DNA from: Vitis vinifera
Lineage: Eukaryota > Streptophyta > Magnoliopsida > Vitales > Vitaceae
Reading direction: 5' to 3'
Length of the DNA stretch: 64,000 nucleotides
Assembly: GCF_030704535.1 (NCBI RefSeq)
Contig: NC_081816.1
Coordinates: forward strand, 17,263,001-17,327,000
Part shown: positions 45,000-56,765 of the stretch, piece after piece
Layout: every line of letters begins with the position of its first letter
How positions within the stretch are numbered: the stretch's first letter is position 1
Position numbers and translations under genes: made by a program
The notes under the pieces: model-generated
The model's database searches: none
Told to the model about the DNA's origin: nothing
The model's input: only the letters and a program-made list of their open reading frames with translations

Positions 45000-45951
45000 C
45001 AGGTACTAATCTAATGAGGTTATTATTTTTTTATTTTGTTGCAATCCCCGTTTGATTCCCAAGTTTTTGCAATCCCCGTTTGATTCCCAAGAAAATCCAT
45101 CCCCCATTTGCTTTCCGGGAAAATTCATCCTCCTTTGATTTCCGAGAAAGTCCATGCAAAACCCCCTAAAAAAACAAACAAAAAAATGTTTTTTTTTTTT
45201 TGCTTCGTGCTTTCTGGATCTGTTCTAGGGGTCTCTTTGCTTTTGTGCCATTGGATTTAAATTTCACAAACCCTAAATCCACGATTTTTGAGCCACACTA
45301 AAAAACACAACCTTTCCCCTTAAATCATGATCACCTTTCTCCTCAAATCATGATCAGATTACCAAATAGCTTATGTTTTTTTATAAAAAAAAATTGGACA
45401 GATTTTGTATCCTGTGCACGGGCTGGACTGGTAGGAAATATTGGGAATTTTTTTTTTTCAACTTTCCCACACTTTCTTGGCAACCAAACAGAATCACAAC
45501 AAGCCGAACCACAAAAAAAATTAAAACTTTCTCCATTATTTTTAGTCTACTCAGTTTCATTGTAAAAAAAAAACAAAAACTTTATTTTTTTTACAACTTT
45601 CCCACACTTTCTCGGTGACCAAACACAACCACACCACCAAATATAACCACAAAACTTATAGAAAACACCGGGGGCAATGGTTCCTCAGATCTGCACTTCA
45701 CTTCCTTCCTATTGGTGTTGAGGCAAGGATCTCCACCCCATGATCAGCGTGCGGGATAATGGGTTTTCGGGCAGAGGAGTTTTGATGCAGAGAAGAAAAG
45801 CAGGAAGGGCAATGGAAAGGGGGGAATGGGTTTTCATATCTCATCCTACGTGTTCAAAAGTGCAGTAGAATTGGAATTATTTTCCAAACTATGGTATTTT
45901 AAATATTATTTTTTTTAATAGCAGTATATTTATCAATAATCCGGAAAAAAG

Positions 45952-46554
45952 TCATATCTAGTCAATTCAAATCAAGGCATGTAAGAGAATAGAGTCGAAA
46001 ATTCTATTATAGTCTCTTAGAAATAGGAGGAAGTTGTCTTGAGTCCATTGGGAAAGAAAATAAAGATGAAGATGTTGAATGGAATGGATAGAGGATTTAA
46101 AATTACAAGTTTTTCTAACTTTGATTGTGGAAAAAGTTGAGATGATAGGAGTGAATTTTTATATCATTTTATACTTGAAAATAATTTTTAAAAAAAAACA
46201 TATTTTAAGTGAATATAATCAAGACTTTCAAAGGGAAAATGATTTTGTATTTAGGGGTGTTTGGTAAAGTTTAATACTTATTACTTATTGACTTAAGTTG
46301 ACTTTAAATTAAATTATACTTAAATTATTGACTTAATATTTATTACTTAATTTTTACTTTAAGTATTAAGATTGTTTGATAAAAATTAACTTAAAACTTA
46401 ATCTAAATCATCAAATTGACATATTTATCCTTATAAATTATAATTAGGGTAAAGGAGGTCAAGTAAATGTGGAGATCGTAGTGTAGCAAAGGAGATTGTG
46501 GAGGTAATTAAGACAAATGAGGGTTATTACTTAAGCATATAGGTTTTTTGAATA
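45952..46554. other. Continuation of UGT-c 3' flank
   Basis: It matches 22025-22629 and includes the GGTGTTTGGTAAAG...ACTTAAG dispersed repeat at about 46256-46520. No gene. Confidence 0.6.
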
Positions 46555-47215
46555 GGATCATACCTGTTTCGGCTCAATGCACTCACAAGTGAAGTGACCC
46601 TTGTTGCCATAGTTGTAGCATTTCAACTTGCTCTTATCTCTCTTAGCACACTTGAACTTCTTACATGCCCCAATCTTTCCTTTCTTTAAAGCATCATCAG
46701 ATTTCTTATTTTTCTTAAAGAATTTTCTATTATGCTTAAAGTCAAAAGTTTTGCAAGAATTAGATTCAACTACATAAGATTGTTCATTAGGCTTAGCAAC
46801 CTTAAGTCACTCGGCTTCCAATTCAAGATGGCGAACTATATCGTCAAGGTATTGACTCTCTCATTATGTGTTATGTTCACCATCATGTGTTCCCAACTTT
46901 TTGGTAGATATTTGATGACTGTCTTAACTTGTTGCTCATCAATGAAGACATGTCCAGATGTCTTAAGCTCTCTTATTATTCTTTTCATCTCCTTGAGATG
47001 TTGTTTCATTATATGGTTCGGTTGCATCTTGTAATTTCAAATTTCATTACAAATTCTCTCAACTTTGTAGCTGAAAGTCCATTATACTTTTCCTTTAAAG
47101 CTTCCCACATTTCATGAGCAGTTTGGTAGACCTCATACTCAATCAAGAGATCATCTTGCATATAGCTTAACAACGTAATGTGGGCCAAAGAGTTCTTTTT
47201 CTTCGAGGCCACATA
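46555..47215 (-). pseudogene. Copia gag fragment, copy B (uninterrupted)
   Basis: On the minus strand: LLSYMQDDLLIEYEVYQTA and EMWEALKEKYNGLSATKL at the N-terminal side (to about 47212), then KQHLKEMKRIIRELKTSGH and VIKYLPKSWEHM, then a zinc knuckle with its second Cys changed to Tyr near 46580-46625. The frame breaks at about 47030. No LTR or pol is adjacent. This is the state before element 1 inserted in copy A. Confidence 0.87.
47180..47184. other. Empty target site of TG...CA element 1
   Basis: A single GTGGG is present within uninterrupted gag sequence. In copy A the same five bases flank the 3261-bp element. Confidence 0.93.
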
Positions 47216-50200
47216 AGCCTCTTAGAAATTCTATTATAGCCCATTAGAAATAGGAGAACCTTGTCTTGAGTCCATAGAGAAAATAAAGATAACAATGCTG
47301 AATGAAATGGACATGAGGATTTAGAATTAAAAGTTTTTCTAGGTTTGATTGTGGAAAAAGTTGAGATGATAGGAGTGAATTTTTATATCATTTTATACTT
47401 GAAAATAATTAAAAAGATTTTAAAAAAATATATATTCCAATGCTATGTTTGGTTCTCGAAAAATTTGAGAAAAAGTATGAGGGAAAGAAAAAAAAAAAAA
47501 AAGGAGAAAGAAAAGAAAAATCGAAGAAAAATAAAAAATAAATTCAAAATTAATAAATTATTTTTATATATTTCTTCAAATTCATTTTACTTAATTTCCT
47601 CATTGATATAAAGATTATACAATTTTAAAATGTATAAATTTTCAACTAATTATTTTAATTTTATTTAATTTTCTTTTGTATTTTCTATTGTAAAATCAAA
47701 CATAAGAAAATCATTTTCTTTAACATTTTATTTTTCTTTTTTTAATACTTTTCAAGAACCAGACATAATTTAAAGGAATATTATAACTAAAACTTTGAAA
47801 GGGAAAATGATTGTGTATTTAGTGTTGAATTATTAACTTTTTTTTTTCCGGCTAATGAAAAAAAATGCAAATGGTTATAAATACTAAAAAATCTGCCTTT
47901 CCCATATTAATGGTTGAGATTGTTTCTCGATCATCTAAAAATTAGACTGGATGGGAGTATATTCCCTGGGATTAATTCAAATTGGAAGTGTAGAGGAAAA
48001 ATGCATAGATGATAATATGTATTAATAGACTGCCTGGCTCTTGTTGCAAGGATATTTCTTCATATACAATATTTTTCATTTAATGAACCTTGAATAATTA
48101 ATTTTGTTACTTATATAATTAATTAATAATTAAAAGAAAATAAATTTCTGCCTTAAAATTACTCATTCAATATAAATTAAATTAAAATAAAAAATAAACT
48201 TGCTAAAAACTTAAGTGGATAAATAAAATATAAAAACTTTTATAGAGAAAAAAATGAGGACTTACCTTATATGCTTTTGAATATGAAATTCGAGGTGATA
48301 AAAATATTTTAACTTCAATTTTTAAACTATTTTTAATAATTAAATAACTAAAATCCCTTTTTCTTTTTTCGTGTTTAATTTTTTTCATTAGTAGAAAGAA
48401 CATGTAAGAAGGATTTTTCGGTTACCAAAAAAAAATGTGTAAGAAGTATCACGTTGATTATAAAAATACTTTATATGAAGGGAAATGTTTGTCTCCTTAT
48501 AAAAATAAAATAAAATAAAATAAAATTCTTTAATTTTTTTTTAAGAGCACTCTTATATGGTGTTTGTTTGTTTGTCTTTATAAATAGTGTTTAATAGTGT
48601 TAAGTGATAGGTTATTTTTTTTATAATATTTTATTTCTATTAAATATGAAATAAAAAAAACTAATATATTACTTTTTCTATTTAGAAAAAGTCAAATATT
48701 TTTACTTTTTCTATTCAACAAAAAATTTATAATAAGTTATGAAAAAGTATAAAAATAAATAACCTAGAGTTTGAAAACAAATTACTTTAAACAAAAAATT
48801 AAAAAACCAAACATTCTTTTACTCTTGTCAATTGTCATCTCTCCCTCTCTCTTTAATTTTGTTAATAATTTTATTTTCATAATTAATTTTATCTAAAAAA
48901 TTAAGTTCTTACAATATATATAACCAATTGGGATCAAGCCATGACATCTTGTTCAGGGGTAACCCGGTTGGTTATTGAATTTTAATTATTGATTTAGATA
49001 AGCATGGTAAGAAATGGTATGAGCCATGATAATTTAAAAAATATTCAATCACGCAAAAATACCACATGTATTTGGAAAATAAGCTACAAAAATCCATAAT
49101 CCACATGTATCAATAATAACAAAAATCCATTTATACATGACTTTACTTAGCCTATATGCTTCTTCTGTAAAGTTTTATACTGATCAACACATATACGTCT
49201 TCTTCATGACTACTCCATCATATTCCTTAGTACATCACCTCAAAACTATATTGACGCTTAACAACTTAATTTTTTTACCTTCTTTCTTGAAAGTACTTTT
49301 AAGATTTTTCAAATTTGATGTTGATTTTTTAGAATAGTGGAACTAAGATAAAAAAAATAGATCTTGCAAATTTTCTTTAAAGTTTTTTATGTTTCACTCT
49401 AAAATGAATATTTCAAATCTTTTTCATATCAAAGTCTTAGGTATTTTAGTTGAATTAAATTAATAAAACTGAATTTAGAAAAACTTGAATTTTAAATAAT
49501 TTTAAAAAATTTTATGGACAAAAATGTGAGCACCTCAAGCAATGTCTCTTCTAGATAGGCATCCTGTTTTGAGCGAGGTTGGCTTGAGTGATCTTATTTG
49601 GCCAAGCTTATCCGAGCGGTAAGCAGTGAGCGGCCTTAAATAGCTAACTGTTAAATGTCATTAATGTGTTAACATTGCAAGATAAATGCTAAAATAAAGA
49701 GGGGTTACAAAGGCTAGGTGGAGGTTACAAAACTCAAGCCTATATAAACAACAAGACAAGGAATGAAGGTATGAAAATTCTTTTCTTTAGTCCTTTGAAC
49801 TGACTTTAACATTGAAGGGATTTAGTCGGAACAAGTCTGAGCCCACCTTTTTGCAAGATTGTGAGACTGGAAGGCAGAAGAACCAACAAAAAAATACCAA
49901 TGGTGTTTAAGTTATAACTAAATTATGAATTGTATAACATTATTGTATTGTTCTAATATCAAACTCAAAACATACTTACCTAGGCTTCAAATTTTGTGTC
50001 TTCAAGTTGAACATGTTAACATAAGACTCATGATAGTGAATTAATCTCGGACTATTAATTTTTGGAGTGAAATTGTCAACCTGTCGTAATACACTAACAA
50101 AGTTAATACAATATATAAATAACTATAAAAAGATAATGTATATAAGCAAATAGTAAGAATTTTGGAAAATCTAAGTACCAAAATTGTACCTACCAAAGAT

Positions 50201-50770
50201 CAAATTTGGGTCATTGAATGAAAGTACAAACATATGGACCTGGTTATGAACATATGTGACCAAATTATAAATAAACAAGATCAAGGTCCAATGCAATAAG
50301 ATGATATAAGAGGTATAAAGTAATAACACTTGGATACAAAGCAATGAGAATTGAATTGCACATGTGATATCAACTAATTGATGATACTTTTTTATAGGTA
50401 CCAAATTAATGCTCTAGCTAGGTGTAGTAATTTTATATGGTTTAATTATATGTTCATATCTAGAAAAAGATGTTTTATAATTACATTGAAAAGAAATTCA
50501 TAAAGCTAAAACATATAACATTGCAATTCAAAGAATCTCATAAGTTACCAACTATTTAAAAAGAAGTCATAATCTTTCTCCTTTTTTTAGCTTTCTTGTT
50601 TCTTTCTCAACTCCTTTTTTCAACTTTAGTAATTTTGATCAAACCTGTACAAAGAGATCAAAATTTTTTTATGGATATACTTTTATTTTAATTCATTTTA
50701 ATAGAAACTAAATTCCATATTTCAAAATTTAGAAAAAGAGTATCATACAATAAATGACAATCTATCTAAA
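47216..50770 (-). other. UGT-flank sequence without a UGT gene, copy B
   Basis: Near-identical to 26562-30116. It retains the blocks shared with UGT-a upstream DNA (about 48930-50380) but no UGT coding sequence. No other gene was seen. Confidence 0.6.
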
Positions 50771-51468
50771 TTATCGATGTTGGTGGATTGAAGGGAGCTT
50801 AATTGGGCCTTGGGTTTGGGCTTGTACCCAGGTGGGTACCCATGTAACTTGTAGCAAAGGTCCACAGTATGCCTTTGTGAGCCTACAATGAGAACAGATC
50901 AGGAGATTACGTTTGGGCTTACTTTGAGAAGAGGAAGCTGCGACAGAGGGAGATGATGAGGGGGTGCTAAATGCCAGGGATTCAGATGAAGCAGGGGAAC
51001 CAGATCCGATGGTGTGTTGTCGTTCTTCTTGAACAACAAGATTGAAAACCTTCACAACAAGGGGTAATGGATCAAGCATCAAAATCTACCTACGCATCCC
51101 AAAATAAGATTCGTTTAAGCCAATAAAAAATTGCATCACATATTCTTGTTGTTGATAATTCATACATGCTTTCATGCCACCACATTGACAAACGAGAACG
51201 GGTTGAAAATTTTTGAGTTCATCCCAAAGTATTTTCAAGCAAGTATAAAAAGTATTGATATCAAGGGAACCTTGAGATAAACAGTTCAACTGTTGCTTAA
51301 TCTAAAAAATATGTGGGGCATTGCTCTGATGAAATCGATCATGTAGACCTGCCCAAACGGCTTGAGCATTGTCAAGGTAAAGTAGACTATCAACAATCTC
51401 TTTAGAAAGGGTATTGAGAATCCAAGAAGTGACCATATTGTTACATCTTGACCAAACCCCAACAAAAG
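50771..51468 (-). pseudogene. Copia gag fragment, copy B (longer)
   Basis: This matches 30117-30640 but keeps about 170 bp lost in copy A. The minus-strand reading therefore runs from FLKRLLIVY- and NAQAVWAGLHDRFHQ-like gag, through CLSQGSLDINTFYTCLKILW and YVMQFFIGLNESY, to VVQEERQHTIGSG and a Ser-rich linker before a decayed knuckle. At 51468 homology to copy A stops abruptly. The matching LTR and primer site lie 4.6 kb away at 56067-56269 because of later insertions. Confidence 0.82.
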
Positions 51469-51580
51469 GACAGTGCCCAAGTGCCAAAAAGCCCTCCCTT
51501 TTGCTGTTGAGGGATTCGAACCTTAAACCAAATAGGGTTCAACTCACTTATCATTAGGGCAAACTTGCCCGTTGTTAAAT
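51469..51580 (-). repeat. Possible tRNA-derived SINE-like segment
   Basis: The minus strand holds GGTTCGAATCC (51512-51522), a perfect match to the RNA polymerase III B box. Some 40-50 bases upstream is TTGCCCTAATGATAAG, a weak A-box candidate. It starts exactly at the homology breakpoint. It cannot form a standard tRNA by eye. A SINE head is a guess. Confidence 0.3.
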
Positions 51581-52072
51581 AATATGCACTAAACATATAT
51601 ATATATATATATATATTTAAACTCATTATATAAAGAAAATATTAAAAGAATATTTAAAAAGCAATTAATTATAATTAAATGCAAAAATTTATTTTAATTA
51701 ATTACCAAAAATATAAAAATTATCATGATAATTTTTTTCATAGTGTTTTTAATATCATTAATAATTAATTAAATATTAAAAAATTGTACATATATTATAA
51801 TTTATTTTATATTATTTAATATAATTGAATTAAATGGATCATAATTTTAATATTAATATATATTTTAAAATTAGACATATTATAATCAAATATCATAATA
51901 TTATTATGAAATAATATATAATGTAATTTAATAATAAATGTACACTTATAAGATTCATATTTTTATTGAGGCATACGATATTATTATCCAATATGATAAA
52001 TCATATTATACATATATCAAATTATTTAATAAAACAACTTAAAAATATCATTATACTTCTAATTATATTTTT
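51581..52072. other. Very AT-rich sequence, (AT)n at 51594-51618
   Basis: Nothing coding. It is absent from copy A, so it is part of a larger insertion or replacement around the CACTA element. Confidence 0.5.
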
Positions 52073-52859
52073 ATGCACTACTACAAAAATAGTTTATGGT
52101 GTCACTATTTACGGTGTCACTTTTAAAATAATGACACCATAGGGTTTATAATTAATAAAGGTGACACATCATATAAAAAATCTTCAATTGAGGTAGTTAG
52201 ATGATATTAATTTTATATTTATAGTGTCATTTTTTGGGAAGTGACATCATATAAAATAAATTTTTTAAGTATTATACTATATAAAAATCCCATTGTTTCC
52301 ATATCTCACCCACAATCCAAAAAATCTCAATATATAAATCCTATATATAAAATCATGATCTTCTTCAACCTTTTCTCTCACCCATCCATAGTCAACACGC
52401 TCAAAACCGACATTCTTCACTTTGTGGACTCCCAGGTAACCCAAAATCTCTTGGATCTATCATTTTTTTTTTCTTTTATTAATGCCATTATATTAATTGT
52501 TTCAACATCTTTGTATTATGGTTTTTGTGAATTGTGTTTTCTTGAGTTGTAGGGAAGAAAAATTTAGGTTTAATATTCTAGCATGGAAGAAAAAACTATA
52601 GATTAATTGATTTTTTTAATCTAAACCAAACACATGATCAAGTCCTTAAAAAAAAAGTGAAAAACAGGAAAAAATGAATGATTTTTAATATATATTTGTG
52701 TGAGAATGACAGGTATAGAATTTTTTTAAGATATACTATCACATAATCTTCATCCTTTCTAAAAAACGAGAGAGGAAAAAAAAAAGAATGATTTTTCTGT
52801 TTGTATCTAAGTGGGAATGAGATATAGAATTTCGTTGAGAGTATCCAACCCCAAAAGGA

Positions 52860-54060
52860 CCAATCCGGGAAGGCATGTGTGGTATTGACGGGAGATGATA
52901 AGATGGAAATCATAACCATAGCCATGTTCTCTCTGTGTCTTTCTATCCTTTTCAATTAATTCATGGGCATAGATATTTTATTTAGTTTTTATATTTAGTT
53001 TATTTATAGTTTATTTAGTTTCTAAAATCCAATTAGTTAGATATTTTATTTGATTTTGTTTTTATATTTAAGTATTTGAGTTTTGGAAAGTTTTTATATT
53101 TTGTTAATAGGAATAGAAATTTTTATATTTTTTATTATTAGGAATTTCTATTTTGTTAAATTGTAAGTATCTATCTCAATAAGAGATTATTAATATTCAA
53201 ATGAAAGTGATGAAAGAGAGTAAATATTTTAATGCTCAATTATATTTTAATGTTTTTTTTTTTTTTTACATAAGGGTTTATTTATGTTTTCAATTTTGAA
53301 GTTCCCTTTCCAAGTCCAGCAACAAAAGTAGTGTCCAACCTTAAAATGAGCATGTGTGGTATTAACGGGAGATGATAAGATGGAAATCATAACCATAGTC
53401 ATGTTCTCTCTGTGTCTTTCTATCATCTTCAATTAATTCATGGGCATAGATATTTTATTTAGTTTTTATATTTAGTTTATTTATAGTTTATTTAGTTTCT
53501 AAAATCCAATTAGCTAGATATTTTATTTGATTTTATTTTTATATTTAAGTAGTTGAGTTTTGGAAAGTTTTTATATTTTGTTAATAGAAATAGAAATTTT
53601 ATATTTTTTATTATTGGAATTTCTATTTTATTAAATTGTAAGTATCTATCTCAATAAGAGATTATTAATATTCAAATGAAAGTGATGAAAGAGAGTAAAT
53701 ATTTTAATGCTCAATTATATTTTAATGTTTTTTTTTTTACATAAGGGTTTATTTATGTTTTCAATTTTGAAGTTCCCTTTCCAAGTCCAACAACAAAAGT
53801 AGTGTCCAACCTTAAAATGGGCATGTGTGGTATTGACAGGAAATGATAAGATGGAAATCATAACCATAGTCATGTTCTATCTGTGTCTTTCTATCCTCTT
53901 CAATTAATTCATGGGCATAGATATTTTATTTAGTTTTTATATTTAGTTTATTTATAGTTTATTTAGTTTCTAAAATCCAATTAGCTAGATATTTTATTTG
54001 ATTTTGTTTTTATATTTAAGTAGTTGAGTTTTGGAAAGTTTTTATATTTTGTTAATAGAA
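52860..54060. repeat. Tandem repeat in the CACTA element, period about 472 bp, about 2.5 copies
   Basis: AATTAATTCATGGGCATAG recurs at about 52954, 53430 and 53902. Each unit has TGTGTGGTATT, ATAACCATAG and TATTTAGTTTATTTATAG in the same order. Confidence 0.9.
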
Positions 54061-54096
54061 ATATATATGAGGACTTAAAGGGTTTATATTTAGGTA

Positions 54097-54750
54097 GTGC
54101 TTGAGCCAAGGAAAATGATAGTCCACTATCTTGACCCTATGCATCACAAACCATGTGAGGACTTAAAGGATATCGTAAACATGTAAGTTCTTCCTATTAT
54201 TTTTCATAGTATTATTTTTAAATAAAAAAAAATACATTCACCTCAAACACATTTTTTTTATTATTTATATATATTAAAACATATAACATTTACCTATTTT
54301 AAAAATGTACCCATTGAACTTATTTACATAGGGCTCTTCGAATATCTACAAAGAAAACATCTAAGAGGGAGCCATCTTAGCAACTAGTGCAGGTGACATC
54401 CAAAAATTTTTCTTTACACATTAGCTTATGCATTTGCACCATTTATATATGTGAGTACTAATGTTATTTTATAATTGATCGATTAGTGTCCAAGACAAGA
54501 AAGAGGGTTCGAATGTAGCTACTTTGTTATGAGATTCATTAAAGATATAATTTTTGATCCTACAATTATTGCTTCAAAGGTATTACTTATTTAATGAATT
54601 GTACATAGTTTTAGGCTTCCAAATGTTATGCATTTTAATGTTATTTTCTTATTCGATTTCAGTTTGGTAATAAAAAAAACATATTCTCAAGTAGAATTCG
54701 ATGAAATTAGAGGAGAATGGGCTACTTTTGTGCTACAACTAATCATGAAT
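54097..54750 (+). pseudogene. Ulp1-type (C48) cysteine protease remnant inside the CACTA element
   Basis: Three exon-like pieces on the plus strand resemble the C-terminal catalytic part of Ulp1/SENP-like SUMO proteases often carried by plant transposons. At 54097-54182, VLEPRKMIVHYLDPMHHKPC and EDLKDIVN end at a GTAAGT donor. At 54487-54579, after an AG, CPRQERGFECSYFVMRF covers the Gln and catalytic-Cys region (family QxxxxDCGxY; here Glu and Ser replace Asp and Gly beside the Cys), followed by a GT donor. From 54663, YSQVEFDEIRGEWATF follows. The catalytic His region and the N-terminal part were not found, so it is probably inactive. Intron structure is retained, which argues for a gene carried as DNA rather than a processed copy. 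Confidence 0.75.
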
Positions 54751-55741
54751 CATGTTGATGCATCATGATCACCATGCATGGTGAGTCCCTTAGCTACTAC
54801 ATGAATTTTTCCATAGGTATTGTATAGTAATGCTTATTCTTTGAATAATGTTTCTATTTGAAAAAAAAAATTAATTCTTAGATTTGTTCATTTATGATAA
54901 CATAGATCCATGTTTATTTTCTTCAATAAAAATCTCTAAAACTCATTAAATTTTGAAATGCAGGTATACACTCTTGGGAGGGTGAAATGGAGAATAAAAA
55001 GAAAGAAGAAGGCAACAAGATTTTGGGTTTTTAAATGCAACTCTTATGTCATACGTTGTAGGACATAAACATTACTTTAATTGCAACTGAGAAATTTAGA
55101 TTTTTAGATGGGACTTCTATGTCATTTTATGGTTAGCCGGTTTTATGCTTATGAAATGGAGGTATACATGAATCTTGGGATCTTTAACATTTCTAAATCA
55201 TGTTTTGGTATGTATTCACTCTTCTTTCTTAGTTTTGATGGGTTTGATATGTTGGACGTACTATCCTTTTGTGAACATTTGATATACAAATATTATTAGA
55301 TGATCAATGTATTATGAGTTATTCTAGAAACATTACAGAAAAATGAGTTAAATATAATATGATTGTTATATTTATGGACAAAATATAAACAGGTTAATCT
55401 TATTAATTCATAAGCATTACAAAAATCAACAACTAAAACCAATCATATATTCCACAATAATTTACAATGATGGGATACCATAACTCAAAGGTGATGCATT
55501 TAATGTGACATCATAACTCAAAGATGATGTATTTGATGTGACATCCTATCATCACTAGAAATATATGGTGTCACTTCTGAATGGGTCACCATTTATCTAC
55601 TTTGGTGTCACTTCCAAATACGTCACCAATTGGTACCCTCTATGGTGTCAGTGGAGAAGGTGACGCTATGTTGTAGTGACACCTTATGTTTATGGTGACT
55701 CGTTATAAATGTCACCATATACCTTTTTCCTTGTAGTGATG

Positions 55742-55905
55742 AAGTTTTTCTTATATTTTTTTTTTATAAATTTTGATCAATTTTAGGTTTATCGATATTT
55801 TTTTTCCAAAATATCTGTCGATATATCTCCGATTTATCCAATATATCCATAAAATAGAAGTACCAATATATTCATAATTACCGATATTTTCATCCTTGTT
55901 CACCA
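55742..55905. other. Sequence between the CACTA element and the Copia remnant
   Basis: AT-rich sequence with repeated CGATAT or ATATCTCCGAT motifs, absent from copy A. It resembles sequence near 57400-57480 in inverted sense. No gene. Confidence 0.4.
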
Positions 55906-56269
55906 CTATGCAAGAAAAAAGGGTTGCTAGTGTTATCCATGGAATAAAAAGAATCATTTTGAGCCATGGTTCTAGTGGAAGAATGAGGTGTGAGTGGTTG
56001 GAATCGGTTTGTGTTGTTACCACGAGTCATTTTGACAAAAAGATGAAAGAGCAACAGAAGGAAGATGCTCTAATACCATATTACAAGGAGAAAATGGAAA
56101 GAGAAAAACACATTCTCATTTCATTGTGTTGAAAAACAATAGTGTGAAGGTATAAAAATATATATAATAGAGTGCTCTACCTTACATTTCCAAACAAGGT
56201 TGTACAACTCAGCACTTATTTTAACAAGCTATATCTAGAATATTCTATACTAATATAGTTGTTGTAACA
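55906..56269 (-). mobile_element. 5' end of the truncated Copia, copy B: leader, primer site and LTR
   Basis: It matches 30783-31154. On the minus strand the LTR is 56269-56079 (TGTTACAACA...), then the primer-binding site at 56067-56078, then the gag leader down to 55906, where the later insertion begins. Confidence 0.8.
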
Positions 56270-56765
56270 AAAAAATGCTAGTATGCTAAAATAGTGGTAC
56301 CAGAGTGGAGAAGATGGTTAACAGAGATGCTATGGTTAGCTATGAGTGCCACGACTTGGGGGCGCAGGGACATTGGCAGATGACTGTGGAGGTGATGGAA
56401 AGGATGAATGGTGCGTGGCAGTGGGTGTTAGAGATGGTTTTAGAGTTGAAAGTTGTCGAAATTGGATATATAAAGAAGTTGCAATGGTAAAGGTGGATTG
56501 TGTCCATGATTGAGGGGAAGATGGTGGTGATTAACACTACCCCTCCAATGATTAGTAGGTCGCTCCCCTTCCACTCTTTCTTTTTCTCTTTTATTTTGCT
56601 AGAAATTCCATTTCCTTTTCAAAATCTCAAATTCCTTTTTTTTTCCTCAAAAATAAATAATGTGAAGACAAAATAAAATACAATAATAATAATAATACAA
56701 ATAAAAGTATATGAACCAAGAGTAAGAGGGCGTAAAATTTCTAATTTAATTTACTTAAAATTTTA
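56270..56765. other. Right end of duplication copy B and adjacent intergenic DNA
   Basis: To about 56495 it matches 31155-31370; then it is unique. Short open frames on both strands have no recognised product. Confidence 0.5.

Larger units (their letters stand above)
43891..45942. mobile_element. Non-autonomous Mutator-like element (2052 bp)
   Basis: It is flanked by the 9-bp duplication GGAAAAAAG (43882-43890 and 45943-45951), and the empty site is preserved in copy A (22016-22024). The two ends are imperfect inverted repeats: GGGCTTTTTTAACTTTTGCG at the left, and GGATTATTGATAAATATACT read inward from the right. They stay alignable for about 70 bp at moderate identity. Nine-base duplications are characteristic of Mutator-like elements. 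No transposase is encoded. The left half is a hairpin-rich array (43988-44812). The right half (44870-45900) is G+C-richer, with gene-leader-like pyrimidine runs and no product. Confidence 0.85.
52076..55738. mobile_element. CACTA (En/Spm-type) element, 3663 bp, non-autonomous
   Basis: The left end is CACTACTACAAAAATAG, and the right end read inward is CACTACAAGGAAAAAGG. A 3-bp target duplication ATG is at 52073-52075 and 55739-55741. Subterminal repeats of GGTGTCAC and GTGACACCAT crowd both ends, as in the superfamily. No transposase was found. The interior has a tandem repeat and exons of a decayed Ulp1-type protease. Confidence 0.9.
40582..56495 (+). repeat. Segmental duplication, copy B (UGT-c)
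   Basis: This is the partner of 18722-31370. It is interrupted here by the Mutator-like element (43891-45942) and by unmatched sequence containing a CACTA element (51469-55905). Otherwise it is near-identical, including UGT, both gag remnants and the geneless UGT flank. Confidence 0.85.

Noticed and set aside
51500-51580. tRNA gene suggested by GGTTCGAATCC
   Set aside because: No acceptor stem or anticodon arm could be drawn. It is kept only as a weak SINE-like segment.
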